Under the pieces are notes generated by a model. It saw nothing but the letters and a program-made list of their open reading frames with translations, ran no database searches and was not told the DNA's origin. A DNA stretch of 64,000 nt from Ciona savignyi. Its lineage: Eukaryota > Chordata > Ascidiacea > Phlebobranchia > Cionidae. A program made the position numbers and the translations under genes. Shown in pieces: positions 22,801 through 32,400 of the stretch. The DNA lies in the NCBI GenBank assembly GCA_000149265.1, contig CH003129.1:961592-1025591 (forward strand), given 5' to 3'. Within the stretch, counting starts at the first letter, position 1. Each line of letters begins with the position of its first letter.

Positions 22801-23641
22801 TGCATCCCAAACAGCAAGAACACGTGCGAACATATTTACGAGTTCCCAAAGCTGTCTCAGGAAACCAGTGAGTATTCGAATTGGCAACTGTTGTTGGAAT
22901 ACGGTCTTGTGAACGGAATTTTGTATGTATGAAGACTTGAATGTGTTAGCTGTAAAGCTAAGAATGCTAAGTTTTTAAAAATGTACCATAGCAAGACTTT
23001 GATAGCTTTGGTGTAAAGGTTATTTAATTCATAATAGACTGGTTTGTCTGAAGTGTTTGATTTGCTGTTTTAACGCATGACTAGCATTTTGCCCATGTAT
23101 TTGTATTGTGTAAATAAACGTCGTATGAATACTCCAGACCGGGCGTACCCTTTCAACTAAGTGCTTGTGCAAACAGAAATTGCCAATTCACGCTAGTTTT
23201 AACGTCGTCTGTGTATACAGACCGTATCGTAATACCAATCGTGACTAAGATAGGATAGAATATTCATGTTTTATCCCTGTGAATGGGGAAAATCCTCTCA
23301 CGCCTCAGGTTACTGGAGCTATTACAATGTGTTTTATATGATAGACCCGTTCCTTTAATTTGGTAGAACCTATTAATCCGCTGGATTCAGGCAATGTCCG
23401 TTAAGAGTCGTGCTTACAACCGACTAGTTAGCGACCAGTTTTAAACCACAACCATTCAACTAACAGCACTAATCCACCAATCTAATCATTCGGACAAGTA
23501 TCTAATTTATTAACTTTATTCCCAGTGCAAAAAATGATTGATGCCCCATTCGACACCAAATCTGACAGCTTCTACTTCGTAAACGGGAAGCTTGTAATGC
23601 ACAACAAGGCCGACTATGCCTACAACGCCGGTTTGGAATAA
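13899..23641 (+). CDS. unc119: UNC119 lipid-binding trafficking chaperone, complete, six exons
   Basis: Exons 13899-14079, 19534-19644, 21393-21407, 21893-22004, 22695-22867 and 23526-23641 join in phase at GT/AG sites to a 235-residue protein, the usual UNC119 length (about 240). Landmarks: a basic/serine-rich N-terminus, then [84 protein letters not shown] and the C-terminal [19 protein letters not shown]. The family forms a beta-sandwich that extracts myristoylated cargo such as transducin alpha or ciliary proteins and releases it by Arl2/Arl3-GTP; it acts in cytosol and cilia. The start ATG at 13899 gives the expected N-terminus; an in-frame ATG at 13824 would add hydrophobic residues and is unlikely. 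Intron 1 (5.4 kb) holds nested transposons. Exon 3 is a 15-nt microexon. Confidence 0.95.
14514..14819. mobile_element. Probable MITE in UNC119 intron 1
   Basis: CAGGGCCATAAAATCCGA at the left and TGGATGTTTGGCCCTG at the right are imperfect inverted ends. Inner parts GCGAGTAAGAATTT and AATTCTTACTCGC are also complementary. Target duplication not certain. Confidence 0.6.
16735..18846 (-). mobile_element. Nested hAT element (2.1 kb) with perfect 8-bp duplication
   Basis: Ends CATAGGCGCCAAGT... and ...ACTTGGCGCCAATG are inverted, continuing into matching GGGAGTGCGG/CCGCACCCCC blocks. CTTACAAG is exactly duplicated at 16727-16734 and 18847-18854. The minus strand carries a decayed hAT-type transposase segment. 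It inserted into the TA-flanked MITE after that MITE had entered UNC119 intron 1. Confidence 0.9.
18268..18515 (-). pseudogene. hAT-like (ZMYM1-type) transposase fragment
   Basis: Reading the minus strand from about 18515 to a stop at 18268 gives [20 protein letters not shown], followed by AAQDSF and a leucine-rich stretch. The x-A-x-x-V-H-C-x-x-H-x-x-x-L pattern is the conserved core found in hAT transposases and ZMYM1-like proteins. No zinc-finger start or C-terminal dimerisation region was recovered nearby, so this is a remnant. Confidence 0.72.
19078..19510. repeat. AT-rich degenerate tandem repeat in UNC119 intron 1
   Basis: Units of about 70-90 bp repeat the phrases TTACCTATAAAAATGTATA, ACATTTTTTTATTT and TTATATTCGTGCTTAT with drift. 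The array ends 25 bp before the acceptor of UNC119 exon 2. Confidence 0.65.
19752..19925. mobile_element. Probable small hAT-like MITE
   Basis: CATGGGTGGGCAAC at the left and GTTGCCCATG at the right form short inverted ends around about 170 bp containing GGTGGGCCGG and GGCTGGACCCGG. A clean target duplication was not found. Confidence 0.5.
20101..21392. other. UNC119 intron 2, remainder
   Basis: Low-complexity AT-rich intron sequence up to the microexon acceptor. No repeat boundary, exon or RNA gene was recognised. Confidence 0.6.
22020..22560. repeat. Degenerate short repeats in UNC119 intron 4
   Basis: Phrases such as AAATCTA, AATGCCTA and CTTACCCATATATTCAAATG recur irregularly about every 35-45 bp. 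It looks like a decayed tandem repeat; no exon seen. Confidence 0.4.
23249..23493 (-). mobile_element. tRNA-derived SINE, type 1, inverted, in UNC119 intron 5
   Basis: Minus-strand copy: ATAGGATAGAATATTCATG tail, GGAGCTATTACAATGTG, GAACCTATTAATCCGCTGG, GACTAGTTAGCGACCAG and the head near TAATCCACCAATCTAATC. It ends 32 bp before the acceptor of the last UNC119 exon. Confidence 0.82.
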
Positions 23642-25325
23642 CTTCTGGCCAACCTAACGACCAAAACGGTGCTTGTTGAGACGTTTATTTCCTTCAGTTT
23701 TCAAGTATTGCTTACCCAATGCCCATATATTCCGCAAGGCTTTTGATTTTTTTGGTGTACAATCCTTTGTTTTTTTTGCTGGCACTGTGTAGTAACCCCC
23801 TTTTTCCCCAAGAAAACAGTCTGTGGTCCGCACACTCCAGCGATCAATTGTCATTCTTTCGCCCAGTATTAGGTTCCGCTAGAAAACAAACATTGTACAT
23901 ATTATGCACTTAATTTTTCCGCTTCTGATCGTCGAGCAACGGTACCAACGCACAGGGAGTAAAAGATTTAGCATTTGTAGACCAAATACCATTGAAACAA
24001 AGCTAAGCTTGTCGACATACTAAAAATGTAAATTTGAATGCGTGTTTTTGTTCAAAATAACTTGTTTTCGAGTCCCTGCAAACTAGATCCTTGCTTTGCG
24101 CTATAAAACGGCTTAGCGTAATCCTATCGATTCGACTGCCGGCCGAACCGTTGTTTCTCATTCCAACGGGCAATCAGATCTAGTTTAAACCAGCCAGATC
24201 CAGATGTTCTTATGTCAATCCGTTCCAAAAGGTCTATTGCATATGTCACAATTGAACTCTATATGTCATAATAAAACTATGAGTGTACAACCAGCGTTAT
24301 TTTCTAGTGTGCAATGTGCTATTTTTTAGTTTGTGTATTTGTACATTAATGGGCACATTAAACACTATTGTTGAGTGAAAAGCTTGCCTCATAGTAAATA
24401 ATTTATTCGTTATCTAGCATGAAGTAATTATAATACCGAATACACATTCCAGTTTAATTCAGGAACTCATGTTGGGCTATTTCGTCGGGAATCGTCAGGT
24501 TACCGTGTGCCTAGTCTTGTTAGGACATTCATGTTTATTTCCATGAATGAAAAAATGGGAAAAACACGGGCAATCTTCAGACCATCTTCCGATTACGTAA
24601 CGGGGCGTTCTAGGTCGCCTAATTCCAAATATTTAAATAAATGTCAGTTGTAAATGTGTTTATATTGCCGATTCTTAGCAGAATACCATTTCTGGTTATT
24701 TCCGAGTAGTGACCAGTTTCGAATATTTAACCTTTCCAACTAAAAAGGACGCACTAACCCACCAAGCTATTCTGTCCGACGACATAATTATCAAATCTTA
24801 CGATCATGTGTCAAAATGGTTGTCCCCGCCGATACATATACCAAATCTATAGAAAAAACAGTCTTAGGGACGAGTTTAGTTTATTTTTTGTTTCCACGAT
24901 GAAAACATGACCTTTGATAAAACATTGGAAAAAGGGAATAAAACGGCAAAACGACTGTCGTTAGAACACGTCTAAAAACAATAAATTATCAAATGTCAGT
25001 ATAATTAGACATGGCCGCTAAACCCACATAAAAAATAAAAATGAAAAAATAAATGACGAGGATAATGGGTTTAAAACTTTATCCGGTTAAAAAAGACATA
25101 ATTGCCTTGTTTGTTTCAATGCACGCACTGTTTACATTGAGAACTTCTGGTGTGACATATCAGGAAAATCGTGCTAAGGAAATCGAGACATTAATCATTC
25201 TGTCACAAACTGTTTAACTTTCTTAGCTAACTGCTTATATGCAAAACGCTTCTCGGTTGTATTTATTATTCGTTTTCTGTTGTATTCACAAAGGTTTAAG
25301 TTAAACGTCGTAAAAGGTACTAAAG
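23642..25325. other. UNC119 to galectin intergenic region
   Basis: No exon seen. An AATAAA at about 24262 is a candidate UNC119 polyadenylation signal. A broken inverted type 1 SINE lies at about 24510-24790. The stretch 25110-25325 resembles 47200-47310 and 47868-48018, suggesting a duplicated galectin promoter region. Confidence 0.55.
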
Positions 25326-25352
25326 ATGTCCCAACCAAGCATAGTAAACCCC
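25326..25352 (+). CDS. Possible alternative first exon (1a) of galectin A
   Basis: ATG at 25326 opens a 27-nt exon encoding MSQPSIVNP and ending at a strong GTAAGT donor in phase 0. This is the length, phase and sequence style of the first exons of galectin A (MAQPIIENR), B (MSQPTITDP) and C (MTQPIVTNP). It could be an alternative first exon with its own promoter, or the remnant of a lost galectin gene. The donor region is itself partly repeated at about 25535-25620. Confidence 0.65.
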
Positions 25353-25971
25353 GTAAGTAATTTTAGTATTTTCACCTGAATTATGTAAATTCATTACGAT
25401 AATCATGCTTTAAAATAGTTTATTTTTTCCCTATGACCTTTAAACCCTAAATATATATGGTTTATTTTGGGATAACCAGATTAATAGTAATGAATAAAAC
25501 CCCTAAACCCCGAAATAAATAAAGCAGGCCTAAGCCCCGTATGTAATTGTATTTTTATTACCTGAATTAGGTAAACTCAATACGATGATAATCATAGTTT
25601 AGTTTGGTTTATTTTTTGTTTTCCACGATAAAACCCGCAACAAAACCTTCAAAGCATATACATTAAGGCCGCCTTAATTTTTGGTTTATTTTGGTACCAT
25701 GTCTAGTTTCGAACCTGGTTAATGGTTATATTTAAGTCTGTACGGGAGTTAACGTTTATTTTATATTAAATTTATTTCTAATTGTAATCTTTGCTTGGAG
25801 TGACGACTGTCGTCTCTTGCAGTTTTAAACTCCTGCCACTTTGTTTAGTATTTTTTTTATTTCCCACAACTTAAAATTGAAGCTGGGATCTGCTTATAAG
25901 CCTAAAACCCTATAGATGTGCATAGATTTCTTTAATAAGGAGAACGCTGTCTATAATTAAGTCCAATCCGT

Positions 25972-26070
25972 GCGGTCGCGTGGCCGAATGGAGCGACCGA
26001 TACATATAGCGAATTACACAGAAATAAGGTCTTAGCAACGAGCCAATCATGGGTTCGAAACTGAACCCGA
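25972..26070 (+). mobile_element. Short tRNA-Ser/Leu-like SINE, type 2
   Basis: GGTCGCGTGGCCGAATGG (A-box of a type II tRNA), CGACCGATACATATA, GTCTTAGCAACGAGCC and GGGTTCGAAACTGAACCCG (B-box) in about 100 bp. Other copies: 4148-4247 (-), 35393-35490 (-), 37478-37582 (+), 49852-49965 (+), 50183-50283 (+), 56264-56375 (+), 56594-56700 (+), 62350-62466 (-). None has an intact tRNA fold that I can close. Confidence 0.75.
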
Positions 26071-26449
26071 AAAAAATTAAGTCCAACATGTACGGTTGCT
26101 GTATATGGTTAAAGCGACCGATACATAAACCAAATTCTATACAAAAGTCGGTTGGAACTTAGCCCGGAAAAGTATACTTAAATTCAACAGCTGTAAACAA
26201 GTAATTTCCCAAAGGAATACAACCAGCCCGACTGCGGTTGCATGTGTTTGTTTACGCCTAATGAGACTGTGGTTGCATTTGCTGGTTTACGCCAGATTCA
26301 TAACATGGTAGGTAGAACTTATTCAGTCAAAACTGTCAGCTTAACTTTCTCAGCTTAGTATTGAACTACAAAAACGCAGCTCCTAGACTTTTGTATTTAT
26401 TCGATCTTTATATATTCGCATAATTTAAACGCCGTTGTGGTTACTTAAA

Positions 26450-29400
26450 ATGGCTCAGCCAATCATAGAAAATCGGGTAAGTAATATAAATTTTACATCA
26501 TGCTATTTTTAAATGGGACAGAATAATTATGTTTATTTCCGTGAATGGGAAAACGCAAGCGATATTATCACACATGCAATCGTCAGATTAACTTTCGGGT
26601 TATTGAAGTTATAGTACGGGAGCCCGTAGGGGTCAACATAGCTGGAAAAGTAACCAATTTTCTTCTATATAGCAATGATCTATGTATATTTCCATAAAAG
26701 AAAATGAACGTCTGCCGGGCACATTGTGGTGGATGTGGTCAGGGGGGCGTAAAGAGGAGACCCACAAAATGAGCTAGATTAGCTTGTAAGGTAACCCGAC
26801 GAAACATATTGGAAAATGCTCGGCATATCCCATGGTATCATGAATGGCTATTGCCAGACATTTCAAGTGGTGGGAAGTGCCCGCCAGACCCATATAACTA
26901 GTACCCCAAAATTGAGCTAGATTAGCTCATGAGGTAACCCGATGAAACTAAATGAAAAATGTTCGTCATGGTCTACGGTATCGTAAATCGTCAATGCCAG
27001 ACGATTTAAGTGGTGGACTGTGCCTGCCAGACGCCCCCAAATGCCCCACGTTCCAAAAATTAAGCTAGATTAGCTTGAAAGGTAACCTCACGAAACATAC
27101 TAGAAAATGATCGGCACAGCCGAGTGTATCATGAATGGATATAGCCAGATATATCTGGTGGTGGGTAGTGCCCGCCAGATCCCTATAACTAGTAGACTAC
27201 CCCAAAATTGAGCTAGATTAGCTCATGAGGTTACCCGATGAAACTAAATAAAAAGTTTCGACATCGTCTACGGTATCGTAAATCGCCAATGCCAGACGAT
27301 TTAAGTGGTGGACTCTGTCTGTCAGACGCCCTCAAATGTCCCATGTTCCAAAAATTGAGCTAAATTAGCACAAAGGGTAACTTCACGAAACATATTAAAA
27401 AATGTCTGACATAGCCCGGGGTATAATAAATGAACTATTGGAAGACATTTCTAGTGGTTGGGTGTGCCCGACAGAACGTTGCAAAGGAGACTGGCCAGGA
27501 TTTTGCAGTTGTTACTTACGACTTGGCCGTTGCAATAGAAGCCTACTCCATACAAGCTGCAACGTTCGACGTTTAACGGAGAGTTTACTGCAACGTTTGA
27601 CGTTTATCGGGTTTTTTTTTTACCCTCTGTGGGCGCACCTTGGCGTTATGGGTGGATGCACTGTGCTGCACCGCGTGGCTCGAATATATGCTGACTCCAA
27701 TATCCGACTTCCAAAGATCGAGTCCACGCTTATTGAACGTTGGTTAGTTTATTGTCAAACGTCGTTAATATGAACACACGAATAAATCAATGCACTTTAC
27801 TCGGGAATCACTTCGCACTTCGCAGCGACCGAATCGCGTCGGAATAACTGCGCAATGCGTTTAATAGACAGTTCGTTTTCCTTGCGGCTTGTCAACTCGT
27901 TCTTTGTTTAAACCGGCAGATGCGACTTTTGTCTTGTTCCCCTTCTTTCAACTATACCACAAAGTCTCAATAACCTGGCTGGCGCTTAGCGCGCCAGGTG
28001 GAAGTCAACTTGGTCCTGCCCTGGTCAGCCACCAGTCTTCTCCGCTCCGTTTTTTATCTGCCACTTAAGTTATCTGTGCGACGAAATAAGATCGCTAAGC
28101 TATCTGTGCGACATCACAGATAACTTATCTGATCGCTAAGTTATCTGTGCGACGAAATAAGATTCAAATAAGATCGGCCAGCAATTCCACCACGCTTCGT
28201 CGCACATGAACAGGCCTCAGGCGTCTCGTGACGAATACGTCATAATCATCTGACCATTCTGGCGCCATAATGCCCTCATCGTGATTCTGCAGTTTCCGAG
28301 TGGATGACGTCAATCTTATCGCGGATGTTGATAATTAAGATGGTTTACATAGGCGATCGCCGCCAAGCCATCCAACCCCCAAATTCGACAAACTTTTGAT
28401 AATGTTAGGGAGCTTTCACATTGAGTTAGCTTTCTACGGAGCAGTTGGTACACTTATAAATGAAAATGGAATTGAATATGTTCTCACCAAAGCCGACGTT
28501 TTGGCGGAAGGTTCAATGGTAGGATTTATCAAGGGTAGGTTTTACAACAGATGCACGCGTATTCACGAGCTGCTTGCTAATGTCTTAGAACAGAAAATTT
28601 ACAAACGATTTCTTCTTGAAATATCCAAAACGACTTTGATTCCTTCCAACAAGTTATGTCTACTGTACCTTTGGACCCAATACTAGCAAAAGAACATCTA
28701 TCGCATCCAGTTGTTACCCAGCATCTGAGGATTTATGAGAATTACTTTCAAACGATTCTCGACGGAAATCTTGGATCAACAGCACAATACTGGGCCATTT
28801 GCATCTATCTGATCACTCGCCTTCACAGAGAACTGCAGAGATGTGTAAAGACCAATGACGTCGACGGATATGTAAATGTATTTCCACAGATGTTGGATGT
28901 GTTATTTGCCCTGAACCGTCCAAACTACGCCAGATGGGGCACACTTTTTCTCCGAAAGTTGAAGAGTTTAGACCCAAAGGTGCGCGAGATATTACAAAAT
29001 GGTGCGTTTTCCATCAGACGCACATCAAAAGATTATAGCAGATCAGCTGTTGATCTCTCTTTGGAGCAGACAGTTAATCGTGATTCTGCATCCACAATGT
29101 AAGGAATCGTTTCCTTTCGAAATTATGTGAACGCAATGCGCCGTTGGTCATTGACTATGACACAGCGGTCTATGGCAGTCACAGAGCTCAGAAGATTAAC
29201 CGGACTTGAATTTGGGGAAAGTGCAGCAGCTCAATGCCGTCCTTCAAGAATTAAAAAGGACAACTGTCATATGGCGGCACTGAGTGCAAAAGTTGACCTA
29301 TTCGGAAATCCATTTGCAGAAGATGCTCCAATTTCTTTGGTCAATATTGCTACCGGTCATGTAGCATCTAAAGATACCGAATCATATCTAACCAATACGC

Positions 29401-32400
29401 TGAGAAGAGGACAGGATAAAAAAGAGAAATTTCAACATGAATGGAACTCCAACAGCAATCGATTTCTTTAACCTGTGAAACGCACGCCTGTACAAAACTT
29501 CGCTTCTCAGAACTTGAAGCAAAAGGCCAAAGTACCATCCTCGCAGAAGGCAAAAACAACTGCTGGGGGACTGAAAGACATGTTTCTGCGTATGATTGTA
29601 GTTGTAGCAGAGAAGACAGCATTTGACCTACGGAATGTTATATCCTATCCAATTACCACATATCCATTGTCCCTTGCACACTGTGACGGGGCGCCTGTGA
29701 AAACCGACAAATCTGCCTTGCTAAAAAAGCTCGAATCACTTCAGACAGAAATATTCACGGAGGCGGATTTACCGACGACCTATTTACTGGTATATGACAG
29801 AGGACTTCTTTTGCATTCTGTTTATTCGCAAACGAACATTGGAGCATCATATGCATTAATTGCGCACAATATTCTCTCAGTGGTGTTTTCCGGGAGGGCC
29901 AATGAGGCACATGTTTGTCTCGACAAGTACATTGAGTGTTCCATTAAAGAAAGTGAGAGAAGGTTGCGAAGTGCAGTTGGTTCAGCATATGTGATTACCG
30001 GACCAAATCAGACTATCAGGCAGAGCGGACAAAAGCTTCTCACTGATGGAAAATTCAAAAACGAACTAGCCAAGTTTCTTTTACAAGAGTGGGGAAAAGA
30101 TTACAACTGGCACCTGTTTAGTGGGAAGACCTTGATTGCTTCCTATGGTGGCGAGTGCTTCCAATACGTTCCCGACAGACAACATCATATCAATGTAACT
30201 AATCCAGTACACCTTCAAGCCGACCATGAAGAGGCGGATACGCTGATTGCATTTCATATTGCGAAAACAACAACAGGGCATGTTATAGTGCGGGCATCCG
30301 ACACAGACGTCTTGGTGATATTAATTGGTGCTCTTGGAGCGCAACGCCAAGAAGTCCGGTGTAGAGCCAACATTGTAATGGATTGTGGAATGGGAAAAAG
30401 CAGGAGGTTTATCAACGTGACTAACATTGTTCATGTTCTTGATGAGCTCCAACCTGGACTTTCAAGAGCACTCCCTGGATACCATGCATTTACTGGATGT
30501 GATTTCACTTCGGCCTTTTACAGGTAAGCACAAAATGTTTGTATGAGAGCATGGTTTAATTTACAATTTGTTCTTTTTGTTTAGGAAAGGCAAAAGTAAA
30601 ACATTTGATCTCCTTGAGAGTGACAAAAGTGGTTGTTACGTTAATCTTTTTATCGGTATGGGAGAGGTGCAGAGAGTTGATTTTGATGTCGCATCCGAGT
30701 TTGTTTGTCGCATGTATGGACAGAGTGAAATTCGTGATGTCAATGAAGCACGATACAACACACTTCTACAAATGAACGACAAACTTGATCAGGTAATTGC
30801 GGTACAAAATGCGTTAATTTCATATCACCGGTTCTTAAATATCGTACAACAAATGTAACAACACGGGTTCATTGACTTTTAGGGAAATCCACTGGCAAAC
30901 ATTAAACGAGTCGACTGTGCTTTACTACCACCCTGCATCCGAACTCTCGAGATGAAGATCCAACGGACAAAGTACATTGCAGGATTGTGGATGCGTGCTG
31001 CGACAGAATCTCCCACGAATGGGTTAGTTCCAACCTACTATGGATGGTTGTGGAGAAGGGTATTTTTGTGCCAATCTGGTTTCAGGGTCGTAGTATACCC
31101 GACAGGTTGTTTGAAGATAGAAATGCAGAAGATATTGCAGAAACCGACAGTCAGTTAATAATAGAAATAACTGACGAAACGTGGAGCGAAGACTCGGACT
31201 CAGATGCGGATGAGGAAGAAGAACAGGAATGATTTAGTCAATGACGGAACATTAGCCTACGTTGTTTTGTGAACATCAATAAATACTTTGTTACGCTGTT
31301 TGGCTATCAAATTATTAAAATTACATATCACTTTTGCGATTTACGATTCCTTAAAACCTGCCCAACATTTTTTATTTGGTTTCATCGGGTTACCGCAAGT
31401 GCAAATCTAGTTTAATTTTGGGGTAGTCTACTAGTTATAGGGATCTGGCGGGCACTACCCACCACCAGATATATCTGGCTATATCCATTCATGATACACT
31501 CGGCTGTGCCGATCATTTTCTAGTATGTTTCGTGAGGTTACCTTTCAAGCTAATCTAGCTCAATTTTTGGAACGTGGGGCATTTGGGGGCGTCTGGCAGG
31601 CACAGTCCACCACTTAAATCGTCTGGCATTGACGATTTACGATACCGTAGACCATGACGAACATTTTTCATTTAGTTTCATCGGGTTACCTCATGAGCTA
31701 ATCTAGCTCAATTTTGGGGTACTAGTTATGTGGGTCTGGCGGGCACTCCCCACTACTAGAAATGTCTGGCAATAGCCATTCATGATATCTTGTGATATGC
31801 CGAACATTTTCCAATATGTTTCGTGAGGTTGCCTTACAAGCTAATCTAGCTCAATTTTTGGAACATGGGGCATTTGAGGGCGTCTGGCAGGCACGGTCCA
31901 CCACTTAAATCGTCTGGCATTGGCGATTTACGATACCGTAGACCATGACGAACATTTTTCAATTAGTTTCATCGGGTTACCTCATGAGCTAATCTAGCTC
32001 AATTTTGGGGTACTAGTTATATGGGTCTGGCGGGCACTTCCCACCACTTGAAATGTCTGGCAATAGCCATTCATGATACCATGGGATATGCCGAGCATTT
32101 TCCAATACGTTTCGTCGGGTTACCTTACAAGCTAATCTAGCTCATTTTGTGGGTCTCCTCTTTACGCCCCCCTGACCACATCCACCACAATGTGCCCGGC
32201 AGACGTCCATTTTCTTTCATGGAAATATACATAGATCATTGCTATATAGAAGAAAATTGGTTACTTTTCCAGCTATGTTGACCCCTACGGGCTCCCGTAC
32301 TATTAATGCAGTGTGTTTTGTATAATTCAAACTTTTCTTCAATTTAGTAGAACCCAACATTCCACCGGGTTCAGGCAATGTCCACTAAGTGCCCTGCCCA

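Noticed and set aside
25972..26070. tRNA-Ser/Leu gene (GTGGCCGAATGG A-box, GGTTCGAAAC B-box)
   Set aside because: About ten diverged copies of the same 100-bp unit occur on both strands in introns and spacers, so it is a SINE family.
27402..27773. 123-residue plus-strand frame in the large transposon
   Set aside because: Begins inside the satellite-like arm, with no similarity to the family of the downstream coding region and a base composition unlike it.
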